A DNA stretch of 64,000 bases from Branchinecta lynchi (lineage: Eukaryota > Arthropoda > Branchiopoda > Anostraca > Branchinectidae). Below, piece by piece: positions 44,480-57,299 of the stretch (positions are counted from its first letter, which is position 1; each line of letters opens with the position of its first letter). The DNA is taken from assembly GCA_023053575.1 (NCBI GenBank), contig JAKZAP010000006.1:13463280-13527279 (forward strand), written 5' to 3'. The notes under the pieces are model-generated. The model was not told where the DNA came from and did not search any database. It worked only from the letters and a program-made list of their open reading frames with translations. The translations under genes were made by a program, and so were the position numbers.

Positions 44480-46685
44480 TGCCTCCTGTGTTAACTCGGG
44501 GGTGAACACGAAAAAGAGGTGAAGTAGTTCCGAAATCGTTTCCTCGGCAATTCCGATCTTCCTTAAATAACCGTTAAGCCGTGGCCATTGAAGTCGTTTA
44601 CTTAGATCAATTAAATAATCAACTAGATAATGAATCGATTGCTCTTTGAGCAGGTAGGCTACCTGTAACTCATTCTGAAGCAGTCAGAAAGAGTGAATTG
44701 CACGGATTAGTATTTATATACCTAGGCGATTGTAATCTCTTATTAAATGGCGTGGTCTTCAAACTAATACGCTTTGAAAGACTGGGAGGTTTGATAAAAA
44801 GCTTGAAATCCAAAAACAACCTATTCTATCAACAACCCCCAACTTCCATGAGTCAGACGAGGTTGTCTTGTTTAGGGTCGTTTATAGTGGGAATGTTTCA
44901 AGGATGTTGTACATGCGGATTGTTAGCAGAACAGGACTGCGGAGGTTGCATCGACTCGGCTAGACGTCTCGATTGGCCTGTCGTCCATTTCTATTTCTAA
45001 ATACGCTGTAGGAGCTGAAGCACCGTCGAGGCCATGATATAGGCCTTAGTCCTGCTCTTGATTCATCTACCATCACTGAAACTGTCAAGGACCGGTCGTG
45101 CCGGTCGTAGGCTACCTATAACACGAATTCAACCTCCGAACAACAACTCAATGATTTTCCCACTTGCCTTACTTTGCTATTTTCGATTCGTAACATGTTA
45201 CCAACGATCGTTCAGGAGAAGCTAGCTGGTGAGAAAGATCGGTTTACGTAAACTTGTCCCTGATTTTGCTAGAGAAAGTATATAGTTCACTATTCAAATA
45301 GTTTAGAATAGTGAAACATAAACAACAAAGAGTGCGATGTGTGCTTTAAAACGCCGCTTGGTTTGCACATTTCAGCCAATTTCTTGCACCCTTTTCCAGA
45401 TTCTTTCTTTCAGAATAAACTTGCGAAAGCGAAGTCCCGCAGTGGAAGTTTCCAGGAGAGAACGCCAGTCCCAGTTTATTCCGTCACCAGCCACGCTCCA
45501 CCTCGCAACAAATCGTAAGTTTCGTAAAAAAAGAAGAAAAAAATTCTTACTGTAAAAAAACTTCTCGAAGACAAGCACAGCAACACCTGTATAGTCGCAT
45601 ATAAAACTGACGGGAAGTTCTTCTACCCGTAAGTATTGCAGCGAAACCAGCCATAATCCGCCGCAAGGCACGGACTACCCGCTTGGGTAACTGCAAGGAG
45701 AAAAGGATTTAGTACCCAAGTATGTAATTAGCTCCGTGACAAGTGTAGAAAGGAATTACATGAATTAGTAAGGGAATGTCAGGAAAACAATCTGGTCTGA
45801 TAAGAAAATGTTCAAAACAAATGGATCCACAAACCAAGTTTAAACAAAATATGTCACCCAGGGGTAGGCCAGAGGGGGGGGGGGGGTGCCCTGCCTTTTG
45901 CATCAGTCGTTTATTTTGGCTTCACGGAGTTCCCGGGGCTCTCATTTTCGTCAAACACAATCCGAGTCGTTTTAAACAAAATTTAGTTTTGGCGCTACCC
46001 AGCTTCAGTCGTAAATCCGTCCCAGTCAAGGGCAAGCCGAGTCGTTTAAACCAGATTTCAGAACTCCGTTAGGTCGGAGACATGATTATTTCTCATACGA
46101 CGGGTGCGCGTTGCTGCCGAACTGGCAGCAATTGGCCTTGTTTTATAACCTGTTTTACTAGCGTAGATTTGTATCTGTCTTACGTTCTTGATCTTACTTA
46201 GGTCTTTCAGATTTTAGCCTGTCAAAATTACTTTTCAAAGCAATGGAAAAGCCATCAGAATTCAAATGACAGGTGTCCTGCAAAACCATTCCTAATCCGG
46301 GACCGGGATATCCGGGACAGTGAAAGAATATCGATTACAAAGCGAAGTTGAGGTGGGTACAACCAAGGTTGGTGATAAGTTCGCAGATGAAGACTGAGGC
46401 AGATAGAAACCTTTCAGATGTACTTTAATGCAGTTTCACTGTAGTCTGACGTACTTTTGTTTTAGTTATGAAAGTAAAGAAGACGAATCGACAAATAAAA
46501 CGTAAAATAAAGTACGTCAAAACTACACCCGAAAAAACACAACTTGAATCGACATCTTTTTGGCAGATACGAAATCAAGTCAGACTTTGTAAACTCCTGC
46601 AGGGCGAAGACCAACAGTTTGTTACGGCCGAAGATCGGGTTTTTATTTCATTTTTAAATGAAACAGCGAACCAGTTTTCCTCGTT
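44480..46685. other. Intergenic or first-intron DNA; nothing assigned
   Basis: A G tract at 45877-45889 follows CCCAGGGGTAGGCCAG, possibly a lone hAT-type end. No gene could be supported. Confidence 0.4.
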
Positions 46686-46689
46686 TTGT

Positions 46690-47310
46690 TTTTATGGCAC
46701 TTGGAGCTTCGCTCACGTGACACACATCGATCACTTTTAGGTCTCTCTGTCGGAATGTCTGTGGGTCAGGCCACTGTTCTAGAGGTAGGGTACTTCCAGA
46801 AGTGCTAGGACGATGAAACTTGGCAGGCATATCAGGGACCCCACCAAACTAACTTAGAAATAAACACTTACCCGATCGAACCACCGTGGGGGGAGTGGAG
46901 GGAAGGGGAATCCTGGATCTCGAGGTATTCATAACTTTGAACGGGTGATCGGATCTTAAGGGAATTTAAAATCCGGGCCGGATCCGATGAATTTGAGGAG
47001 GGGGAGTCGGAGGGGGAAACCGTAAATCTTGTGACACGCTTAGAGTGGAGCGATTGGGATGAAACTTGATGGGAAGAACAAGAATAAGCCCTACATACAT
47101 CAGTGACATAACTGGACGGGGTTCGGGCACTGTGGGGGAGTTAGAAGGAGGGGGGGGGGATTCCAGTAATAGCGAGTCAAGGTACTTCCAGATGTGCTAG
47201 GATGATGAAACTAGGCGTGAACATGAGAGACTTGACATGAATGGCTTAGAAATGGTCAGCTTCCCGATCCGACCATCTTGGTGGAGTGCAGGGAGTGTAA
47301 CCTTGGAGGC
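46690..47310 (-). mobile_element. Family A element, inverted degenerate copy
   Basis: It starts TTATGGCACTTGGAGC (a decayed terminal hairpin), then CTCTCTGTCGGAATGTCTGTGG, GTGCTAGGACGATGAAACTT and GGGGGGAGTGGAGGG: the family A tail and unit in reverse. About two units are present. Confidence 0.75.
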
Positions 47311-47689
47311 CATTTTAACAGAACGGTATTGTTCAATGTGACAAGCCGTCATCGTAATATGCATTTTCTCCTGGATGCCATCCTCCTTAAAGAGTAATGT
47401 CATGGGTTGACCTCAAAACATGATGATTGTTCAATGATTCAGGTGGCACCTGGGTAGCACTGTTGAACAAAACTGTGTATGCAGTCCAGTTCAACAAATT
47501 TATGTGGAAATAAGATGGCATCATCCAGTCTGCATCCAGTGCAGTGATATTTTTGCATGGTGGATGGCATCTTCTATTATTGAACTCTATTCAGATGAAA
47601 AGTTTCCCATTATAGATGTCAAGCCCAAGCAGAGGATAAAGTTTGATGGAAACACGAAGGCAAGTCTCCATTTGGAAATAATGTGCAGT

Positions 47690-48033
47690 CAGGGGCATCA
47701 CAACTGGGGGGGGGGGGAGGGGGGATGCCCCCCACTATGTTGTCAGCCGGTCGGTAAAAATTAACCGAGGCGGTGCAAAGCACATCAAAACAGTTGATTC
47801 TTTTCAAGAAAACAGTCGTTTTTTCTGAAAATTGGTTGATTTTTCGTCGCAATAGTCGGTTTTTCAGAAAATCAGTCGATTTTTTTCAAGAATGTAATTT
47901 TTCTTGTTGAAAACAGTTGCTTTTTCTGCAGAAAAAGTCGTTAAAAATTACCAGCCAGTCCGTAAATGCCTTGCCCCCCCCCCCCCCAAAAAAAAACATT
48001 TTGGCTACTTAGTACAACTTAGTAACGCCTCTG
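47690..48033. mobile_element. hAT-like element (family C), 344 bp, perfect TSD
   Basis: TGTGCAGT is duplicated exactly at 47682-47689 and 48034-48041. The termini are CAGGGGCATCAC and inverted CAGAGGCGTTAC. Inside are G and C tracts, CTATGTTGTCAGCCGGTCGG, and repeated AAACAGTCGnTTTTTCTGAAA phrases shared with 25975-26299. Confidence 0.92.
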
Positions 48034-48993
48034 TGTGCAGTAAGGTAGTAACAAGATGCTTTAGATTGGCTTGAATTTTCTATTTCTATTAACATATTGA
48101 ATTTTCTAAAATTCAAGCTCTGCCCTCTGGCTTGCATTTTTTTTACAATCCAATCTAAGCTAATCAAAGGGATTTGAGCTCTCCTGTTTTGCATCTTGGG
48201 AACCAAATTCTTCTTGAAACTCTTGAGCACATGGGTTCCAAGCTAGCAATCTTTCAGCTTCGATGACAGCACAACACAACCTGAACACAACTCATGATCA
48301 GTACAGTAGGAGCAGCTCATCCTTCTAATTTGAATTTGGCGCTACAGTATTTTTTGTTGGTGAAGGTAATTTTGTTGTACCTCTATGACGTTATCACTGT
48401 AACCTCAGCCACTGCTTTGACTTCACACAGATTCAAAATCTGCCCACCATAAGGAAATATTTATAGGACTTGGAGTTGCTTGGAGTCGGTGCTTCCACTT
48501 CTACTGTATTTAAAAGTAGAATACTTTATTTTGGACCGTTCTACTTTTTAATTTTCTAATCTACTTTACTACTTTATTTCTACTGTTTTTGGCCTTTGGA
48601 TACTTTATTTCTACTCTTTGTTGTCTTTTGGTTGGATTACCAAGCAGAAAAGAAGTTTATATCCAGTAACTTTGTCTGCGATACACTGCGGTTTGGAAAA
48701 CAATCTGGTTTTGTTTGAAATTCTCTCAATTTAACCACAAAAGAGGATGATTTTTTTATTTTTGTTTGCCTGCGGTGCACATTTTAACAGAATTACAAAT
48801 TATTCAAACAGAAAACAGGGTGATTTGCAGTACACAGTTGTGTTCTCTACCAAAATCTTCGTATTTTAGCAGAAAACAGGACAAAATTTTGCCTGCAGCG
48901 CATATTTCCAACACAATCTGGTTTGGTGCCAAAATATCTGTAGATAGTCAGATTTTCGAAGTTTTTGCCTGGTGTGCACAATTTACACAGAAG

Positions 48994-49274
48994 CAAGGCT
49001 GTATCCGGGAGGGAGGGGGGGTTTCTGCTTCTAATAAGAAAAATGTTCACGGGATGTATTTTAAGTTTGCCAAGTACCTGCTGCAATTGCCCCCTTGGAC
49101 CAGCAATTCTTTTTTGGTGCAGAAATTCTATCTGGTTCTGCCTGCTAAAATTATTGATAAGAGAGTGGAAGATTTCAGAAATAATTCTTTTTACAGTATT
49201 TTTTATACTTTTTTGTCCGACCCGCAGGCAACCCCCCCCCCCCCACTGGAAATAAATTTCTGGATACGCGCCTG
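48994..49274 (-). mobile_element. hAT-like MITE (family D), long variant, 281 bp
   Basis: The termini are CAAGGCTGTATCCGGG and inverted CAGGCGCGTATCCAG. The flanks CACAGAAG and CACAAAAG differ at one of eight positions. The right half (TTTTTTGTCCGACCCGCAGG, C run, AATAAATTTCTGG) matches the short copies. The left half is different sequence that resembles the flanking repeats at 48700-48990. Confidence 0.82.
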
Positions 49275-49664
49275 CACAAAAGTCTCAGTATTTTTAGCAG
49301 AAAACAGGACGAATCTAGCCCATTTTCGTGGGGTGTCAAGCCCAGATGTTATCGACAAGATTTGACGGTTTACCGACGAAAAGCGCCATTGACGCGCCCG
49401 GCAACGGGGCACATTCCCCGTGAAGGATCTTACAACCGTTGTAATGATAAGTTGTAACAGATCAATTGGGATGGTTTTCTAATGAAACTTATGAATTCGC
49501 CATTAACTTCCTGGCACCAATGGTTATCACATAGAACCAGGAACATACTATGCAGTCAGTAGTCTTGCAAATCAGAAAAGTAGTGAAAGACACCGCAACA
49601 AATTACTTCACTGCTTGAAGATTTACGCGGTTGTCTTTTTCGCTTGTAAACTAAGCGGTTTTTT

Positions 49665-49790
49665 GGGGGGTCCAAAACAGCATCTAAGAGTTCGTAAAGT
49701 TAGTCTGTCCATCTGTTACCATGATAACTCTCAAAGGGGTTGAGATAGTTTGTTGAAATTTGGTATGAGGATGCGTTGCATCAAAGTACA
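49665..49790 (+). mobile_element. Family B element fragment
   Basis: TTTTTTGGGGGGTCCAAAACA, TAGTCTGTCCATCTGTTACC, ATGATAACTCTCAAAGGGGT and GAGATAGTTTGTTGAAATTT correspond to the left ~120 bp of family B. Confidence 0.6.
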
Positions 49791-50639
49791 GGTGAAGTGA
49801 ACGGTCAATCCAGTTTTATGGAAACTTGATGCCTGATGGGAGCAGCTGCACTAAATGTGCTGCTTCTGTGTCCGAACGAATTCCGACAACTGAATGGAAG
49901 GTTGGAGGGGTCAGAGTAACTTTGTGATGTGGCGCTTCAAAAACCAAACGTGGGCATGGGCGTTAGAGAGTGCTCAACGTGTGCATGGGCGTTAGAAAGT
50001 GCTCGGATTTGACTGAAACTTGCCCAAGATGTTCAATTTATCCGCGTCCGATAACAGTGTTGCAAGGAGGTCTCAGAAATATTTCAATACGAGTAGGGGC
50101 CGAACCGATAGAGTGACTGGGATAAAACTTGAAAGGTACAAAACTCATGGGACCTAGACAAGTAATTTGAGGCCCAAACCGGATCTGACGTTGGTGAAGG
50201 TGGGGCTGAGGGGTACCGGACCGGTAGGCCCACTGGAAATTTTTCGGAAATGCTCAGTTCGAGTGACGTAGATGCCAAATATATGCCATTTATGGAACCT
50301 CTTCTTGTCATTATGGTCGTGCTGTGGGGGGATTAGAGGTGGGTCCTGGACATTTTTTTTAACGCTTAGGGACCAAATCGATTGAACGATTGAGATAAAC
50401 CTGGCAATACTGCGCCCATGTGACTTAATTGTGTTATTCAGATATCCTTGCCTAAGTTGCTTAATCCAACCTTGGTGGGCCGAGTTGGTGGGGTATCACG
50501 GACGGGAATTTGAAACTCATAAGTCACTGAATAAAGTGAACTGTTTCCCGGAATGGTACACAGGCAGATCAACCCAAAAGGGCAGTTTATGGGTGGGAAC
50601 AGAGAAATCACTTAAGAACAATTCGAGGATATTGGTTTG

Positions 50640-50960
50640 CCAGTGTGGTTGGTTTACCGTCAAGGAACAGAAAGGAACGAAGAAGTGTTTGGCTAGTGCA
50701 TTTTCGGATTTACCGACGAGAATATTCCAGTCACAACATCAAAAAGTCTCGCACTGACGAATAGTTCAAAAATACTGAATTTAACGACAAGATTTTTATC
50801 CATTCCGGACGTAAACAGACCGATAAAGAGAGTTCCCATTTTACCGACAAGACTTTTCCAAGTCATTGTACCGAAAAGTGAAAAACAACAGATATCAGGA
50901 TCTCGATCCGATCATCGGCTTGATTTCCCGACAAGGCTTTTGTCGGTATCATTTCGTCGG
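50640..50960. repeat. Second array of the GTCGGTATCA tandem family
   Basis: GGAACGAAGAAGTGTTTG, TTTACCGACgAGA, and CAGGATCTCGATCCGATCAT with TTGTCGGTATCA match the array at 27095-27680. Confidence 0.65.
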
Positions 50961-50964
50961 TTAT

Positions 50965-51530
50965 CATTTTCGTGGAAATTTGTTATCTTAGCTGGTGCAA
51001 ACAAGAAAATAGTTCCCGATATACATGAGTTGCTCAAAAAATATGGATGCCACAACAACCAAAAAACGGCTAAAGGCCATGTCAATTTATTAGCAAAAAA
51101 AGACTGATTTGTTTCAGCTGTAAAGAGAGATGTTAGGCTATTTTACCTAAAAATCATCAAGATGGGTAAGGAATAGATTTTTAAACTTTTTTTTCTTCTC
51201 TTGAACATTTTGAAATATTTTGCTTTTCCCCTTCATGCGTTACAGCGACGACATGATTGGAAGGACCAAAAACTATTGCAGTTTAATAGATGTAAACCCA
51301 CTGGCATGAGAATGTAGGCCTATGAGATGAAGTTACTGTAATGTCAACCTTCAAACAATTGGAACAACTTAATATCAGTTAAGACTTAGTTCATATTAGA
51401 CTTGGTCAAGATCCAAGTGTAAATCTAGCCAAGTCTAAGATCCAAGTGTTTCTGTCTTGTTTCATCCTGCTTTTGACATACAGAACGGAATCAGATTTTT
51501 GTACTGTGATTCACTATACCTTTTTATGTT
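50965..51530. other. No feature recognised
   Basis: Unique-looking AT-rich DNA between two repeat arrays. Confidence 0.45.
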
Positions 51531-51532
51531 TG

Positions 51533-52020
51533 ATGGCACATGCCTTCCGGCCAAGTGCCATATAGCGATCACTTTTCCGTCGGTCTGTCTGTCGGTCAGT
51601 CTGGTGATCGCGAGTTAGAGTACTTCCAGATGTGCTAGGACGATGAAACTTTTCAGGCATATTAGGGAACCAACCGAACTAACTTGGAAATAATGAAACT
51701 TTTATATTCGGAAAGATGGAAAGTCTCAGATGTCACACTTCAAGTTCGGAACGGATCCGGAGACATTTGGGGGACTTGGGGGGGGGGGGGGTAGGACTGG
51801 AAATCGTGTGAACGGATCGGATGAAACTTGGTGGTAAGAACACGCTCAAGCCAATACGTAGCTGACGAGATTCGGACCGGGTTCGGGCACTGTGGGGAGA
51901 GTTGGAGGGAGGGTTTCGAAATTCTGGGGATACGGAGTTAATATGCTTCCACGTGTGCTAGGACGATGAAACTTGGTAGGCGTTTCAGGGACTCGACCAC
52001 TTTAACTTAAGAACCATTTT
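51533..52020 (-). mobile_element. Family A element, inverted short copy
   Basis: TGGCACATGccttccggcCAAGTGCCATA-like terminal hairpin (51535-51563), CCGTCGGTCTGTCTGTCGGTC microsatellite, then GTGCTAGGACGATGAAACTT and about one and a half units. Its left end, i.e. the element's right terminus, is better preserved than in the 46.7-kb copy. Confidence 0.78.
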
Positions 52021-52068
52021 AACTTTATACCTGATGGTTATATAACTTGATGGCTCGTTATTGTGTTT

Positions 52069-55000
52069 CGAGAGCAACACTTTGGTTTTGTCCTCGTTTT
52101 TTTTTTTTTTTTTTTTTCCTATGACTCCGATTTCATTTTATTCCTGGTAACTGAGAAGGGTCTAACCTGTGCGGTTTTCACGGAAAGTGTGGACCTTAGG
52201 CCGGATTGATGAATATGACATTACATTTTGGAAAGCTCCGTAGAACTCTTGCGTGGGGCCAATAAGGATGGTTTTTGCTTGTCCTCGAGCCAGAGCCTAC
52301 GGTTTGCGAAGTGAAGTGGAGTTGTATAGCCTATGTCAGAGAGTCAGAGAGGACTATCTGAAGTTGTGTAGCGAACCTTTCGTTTCATCAAAAGATGTTT
52401 CTGCTTTCGAGTGGAAAGCTCCATTCTAGCACGCAAGCAGGCAGGCACCAGTTTCAAATTGAAGATGGACTAAAATCTATAAGTGTTAAATATATGCGGC
52501 AGTTAGCCGGCCCCAAAGCCAACATATCTTCTTTGAGTGATAAATAGAAAAATCTACAGAGACAAAAAAGTGGCTTTTTCCCACGGGTCCGAAAGTGCTG
52601 CCATCTATTGTTTCTGTCCATGTCTGCGACGATTTCAGCTGAGTTTATCATTTTTTTTTTGCACTTTGGTTTGTGGTAGAGTAACGGTATCAGATGTGCC
52701 TCTTAAACTTGAAAAGTTCTCTCATTGCTAAAGAAACTAGAGCTTATCCTTTGCTCCTTTCTAAGTCGTGGCGTTAGAAAGTTGGCTTACGGCAAAAAAG
52801 TCACTTTTGAACTAAGACAGGTAGATTTTTTTTTTTCGACGGCAATCGATAGCCATTGATGAGCTGATCAAAGTATATGTCATCCATTTTTTTGTACAAA
52901 AATTCCTTCATGAGATACACCAGTTTGAAAATTTCAAAGGGGTTGACAACTTCATAGTAAGGTACATTGAAACCAAAAATAGGCGATACCAGTTATGATA
53001 CATATAGGGGACTTTTAAGCAACAATCGACTGTTAGCCCATAATCATCTTCGGTAATGAGGGGTTTGCAGCTTTTGCTAGTTGGTATACCTGTTATTTGT
53101 TTCCGGTGTATTCGATGGTAAGAACAATTTGGTTCTCAATGGTAAGATATGCAAGGGACTTGTAAGTAATAATCGGCTGTTATGCTACAATCATCTTTTG
53201 CGATGATGGGTTTGCAGCTTTTGCTAGCTGGTGTACCCATTATTTGTTTCCGGTTAACTTAATGTATATCACGGGAGAGGGACTTGTAAGTAGGAATTGG
53301 TTCACGAGGGGCTAGGAATTTTTGCAAATGGGTGCACATTGTATTCGATTTCTATAAATCTGACGGTAAGAAAGTTTGTGTCGATGGTCTATCAATGTAA
53401 CCGAGGACTAACTGTTTACACAACGGATACAAACGAAATTGTAAAGCAATGAGGTAGTTTCATAATAATTAATAGTGTCATCTATGGTATTCTAATCCTG
53501 AAAAGTTACGGATAGCTTTCTATTACCAACTAGATTATATAAGATATTGTTCCAAGTTTTCATCCGTCACGATGTCTACGATTGAAAAGGATAAAGTACA
53601 ACTGATTGCAAAGTTAATTTAGTCCGTTCTTCCTATATTATTTTGTTGTTGTTTTTACAACGCTGAAGAATACCTTTTGATCATATGATTAATTTTTTTA
53701 GAACATCCCGTTTAAAAAGCTTATGCTATAATCATCTTCAGCGATGAGGGGCTTGCAACTTTTGATAGCTGGTATATCCATTATTTGTTTCCGGTGAATT
53801 TGATGTCAATCACGGGAGACGGACTTGTAAGTAAGAATCGGTTCACGAGGGGCTAGAAATTTTTGAAAATTGGTGCACATTGTATTCGATTTCTGTAAAT
53901 ATGACAGTAAGAAAGTTTGTATCGATGGTCTATCGCTATAACCTAGGATTAACTGTTTACGCAACGGGTACAAACGATACGGTAATGTAAAACAATAAGG
54001 TAATTTTGCAATAATTAATAGTGTCATCTATGGTATTTTAATCCTGAAAAGTTACGGATAGCTTTATAATATCGACTAGATTATATAAGATATTGTTCCA
54101 AGTTTTCATCCGTCACGATATCTACGATTGAAAAGGATAAAGTTCAACTTCGACGGCAATCGATAGCCGCTGATGAACTGATCAAAGTATATGACATCCA
54201 TTTTTTGGTAAAAAAAAATTCCTTTATGAGATACACCAGTTTGAAAGTTTCAAGGGGTTGACAACTTCAGTAGTAAGGTACACGCTGAAACCAAAAATAG
54301 GCGATACCAGTTGTGAGACATTTAGGGGACTTGTACGCGACAGGCGACTGTTAGCTCATAATCATCTTCGGCAATGAGGGGTTTGCAGCTCTCGCTATTT
54401 TGGCGTACCTGTCATTTGATGAACAATTTGGTTCCCAAATGTAAAACATGCAAGGGACTTGTAAGTAATAATCGGCTGTTATGCTACACAAATCTTCAGC
54501 GATGAGGGGTTCGCAACTTTTGCTAGTCGGTGTACCCATTATTTTTATCCGGTGAACTTGATGTCTATCACGGGAAAGGGACTTGTCAGTAGAATCGGTG
54601 CACGAGGGGCTAGAAATTTGTGCAAATTGTTGCACATTGTATTAAATTTATATAAATCTGACGGTAAGAAAGTTTGTGTCGTTGGTCTATCGCTGTAACC
54701 TAGGATTTACTGTTAACGCAACGGGTACAAACGATACTGTAATGTAAAACAAGGTAGTTTCGTAATAATTAATAGTGTCATCTATAGTATTTTAATCCTA
54801 AAAAGTTACGGATAGCTTTATAATACCAACCAGATTATATAGGATATTATTCCAAGTTTTCATCCGTCAAGATGTCTACGATTGAAAAGGATAAAGTTCA
54901 ACTGACTGCAAAGTCAATTTAGTCCCTTTTTCCGATATGCTTTTGTTGTGGTTAGGGCAATCGATAGCCCTTGAAGAGCTGATCAAAATATATACCATCC

Positions 55001-55815
55001 ATTTTTTTGAACAAAAATCCTTCATGAGATAAACCAGTTTGAAAGTTTCAAGGGGTTGACAACTTCAGGAGTAAGGTACACACTGAAACCAAAAATAGGC
55101 GATACCAGTTGTGAGACATGTAAGGGACTTGTAAGCAACAGTCGACTGTAAGCAACAGTCGACTGTTAGCTCATAATCATCTTCGGCAACGAGGAGTTTG
55201 CAGCTTTTGCTAGTTGGTATACCTGTTATTTGTCTCAGGTGTATTCGATGGTAAGAACAATTTTGTTCCCAATTGTAAGACATGCATGGGACTTGTAAGT
55301 AATAATCGGCTTTTATGCTATAATCATCTTCAGCGATGAGGGGTTTGCAACTTTTGATAGCTGGTGTATCCATTATTTGTTTCCGGTGAATTTGATGTCA
55401 ATCACGGGAGACGGACTTGTAAGTAAGAATCGGTTCACGAGGGGCTAGAAATTTTTGAAAATTGGTGCACATTGTATTCGATTTCTGTAAATATGACAGT
55501 AAGAAAGTTTGTATCGATGGTCTATCGCTATAACCTAGGATTAACTGTTTACGCAACGGGTACAAACGATACGGTAATGTAAAACAATAAGGTAATTTTG
55601 TAATAATTAATAGTGTCATCTATGGAATTTTAATCCTGAAACGTTACGGATAGCCTTCTTCCGATATTGTTTTGTTGTTGGTTTTACAACGCTAAAGAAC
55701 AGCTTTTGATTATGTGATTATTCTTTTTAGAACATACCGTTTTAAAAGCTTCGATAAGTTGACAATTTCAGTATTCAACCGACAGCGAAGAAACAAAACC
55801 AAAGTGTTGCTCTCG
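52069..55815. mobile_element. ~3.75-kb tandem array bounded by 23-bp inverted repeats
   Basis: CGAGAGCAACACTTTGG followed by TTTTGT at 52069-52091 recurs exactly, inverted, at 55793-55815. Between them lie long, irregular tandem units (52838-55780). No transposase ORF is visible. The boundaries are inferred from the inverted repeats; no target duplication was found. Confidence 0.6.
52838..55780. repeat. Large irregular tandem repeat (~0.54-1.3-kb spacing)
   Basis: GGCAATCGATAGCC recurs at about 52841, 54152 and 54956. ATCACGGGA recurs at 53268, 53809, 54567 and 55401. AATCATCTTCnGCnATGAGG recurs many times. Segments near 53670-54060 and 55300-55650 are almost identical (the same 73-codon antisense frame), showing recent duplication. 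Confidence 0.9.
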
Positions 55816-55880
55816 CAACACTTTAGCCGGTTAAGCCGGACAAAGGTTGCCGAAACACTTCACGTTGCCCGGGCAACGTA
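55793..55880. repeat. Cluster of perfect short palindromes
   Basis: AAAGTGTTGC-tctc-GCAACACTTT (55801-55824) is a perfect hairpin, CCGG-ttaag-CCGG follows, and ACGTTGCCCGGGCAACGT (55862-55879) is an 18-bp perfect palindrome. Confidence 0.9.
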
Positions 55881-56276
55881 GGTCTAGTTTGTTCTTGTTG
55901 ATGGTTACTCTTGGGCTGCAGTTTCAAGAGTGCACCAATCACCTATTCAGGGATATGGTTTTCAGTTCTTACCCAGTCGCTTCTTGAAGGATTGGATGTT
56001 TGTTGCTGACCTGACAGTGTCTTTTAGCAAAGGGTTCTAAAAGAAATTTATTCTGCTGTGATAGAATTGCCGGCTTGAGTGAAAATGATGCCGTGAATGG
56101 GAACCGGCTGTGTTCAGTATCTTAGCCTATCTTATCACTACCTTATAACAGAATGCCACAAGGCACAAGAAAAGAAAATATTACAGAATGCAAGTCACAA
56201 ACCGGCGACAACCACAGGAGGACCATCCACCTTTGTCGCTGGACATTGCGATTTAAGGTAATCTACGGTAACAATA

Positions 56277-56703
56277 GTTGCGTTTTCGCTGATACCATGG
56301 TATCTGTTACCACGGTCTAAAGTCGTTTTTGCAGTTATCGTGGTATCTGATACCACGGTCAAAAGGCGTTTTTGCAGTTATCGTGGTATTTGGACAGTTA
56401 TCGTGGTATCAGATATTCAGATACTACGGTCCGACCGTGGTAACTGGTCGTGGTATATGAGAAGTCATCTCACTTACATCAAATTTTGTCAGATTGGTGA
56501 CAAAGAAGTTTAGCACTTTGTTATGTAACTGGATATCTCTTTTTCGTTTGTGATGACTTCGGAAAGTGCAATTTCGGCAATAGTCGTTTTTGCAGAGCAC
56601 CGTATATCAGATACCACGATAACTGCAAAAACGACTAATTGCGGATCCAGTCAGGATCCAGTTACCGTGGTAACAGATACCATGGTATCAGCAAAAACGC
56701 AAC
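56277..56703. mobile_element. 427-bp TA-flanked MITE (Tc1/mariner-like)
   Basis: ~40-bp terminal inverted repeats (GTTGCGTTTTCGCTGATACC... and inverted GTTGCGTTTTTGCTGATACC...) are flanked by TA on both sides. Internal TACCACGGT/ACCGTGGTA palindromes repeat throughout. It sits just upstream of the sphingosine kinase coding start. Confidence 0.88.
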
Positions 56704-56947
56704 TAATGTGTATGACCAGTTCCCTCAGAGGGCACAGCATGTCCGTAGGCCTATGTGGGAAATTAGCACCAAGAACCTGGCAAAGCAGGATCGAATCTTG
56801 GATTGTCTGTTCAAGCACAAGTTTAGTGTTCTTGGTGAATGTTGAACTGACTCCATATCTTTATTTTTGTTTCTTTTCAGCTGCTGCTGGGCTAACATTT
56901 TCTTCTGTCCCAGAAGTAATCTTCGCATTTGAATCTTGCGTTAAAGA

Positions 56948-57299
56948 ATGGAAGAGACTTTCCTGTATGGCCAGACCAAAAAGACGAAACGAAAAGTTCT
57001 TCTGAAAATTTCGGGAGAGTATCTTACAGTTATAGCCCATGATAATGGTGAAACAGTTGAGCAGATAAACCTGGTAGATGCTGTTGGATGTCATATGATC
57101 CAGGACTCGTCTGGATTACTGGAGCAGAGTCTTCAGCTTAGGATCTACTGGTACCCACTTCAACCAGGGAAAAAGAAAAGGGCTTTCCGATTTCTCAGTC
57201 TTCACCCATGTGTTGGAGGAGATGCCGCGTTTGCCCAGTGTCTTAAGGCAAAACTAGCTGTTTTGTCGTTTGTGCGAGGACTGCCCGAGTTTGACACTG
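56948..57299 (+). CDS. SPHK: Sphingosine kinase, first coding exon (PH-like N-terminal region)
   Basis: Sphingosine kinases phosphorylate sphingosine to sphingosine-1-phosphate using ATP. The ATG at 56948 follows an in-frame TAA at 56942, so it is the first available start. An acceptor-like ttcttttcag at 56871-56880 suggests a 5' UTR intron. The exon encodes 117 residues plus one base: KVLLKISGEYLTVIAHD, INLVDAVGCHM, LQLRIYWYPLQP, KKKRAFRFLSLH and FAQCLKAKLAVLSFVRGLPE. This matches the pattern of the SPHK2 and invertebrate kinase N-terminus, a PH-like fold that ends in a helix before the catalytic domain. The donor gtaagg leaves phase 1, which fits the exon at 63545. A TA-flanked MITE ends about 245 bp before the start codon. 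Confidence 0.85.
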
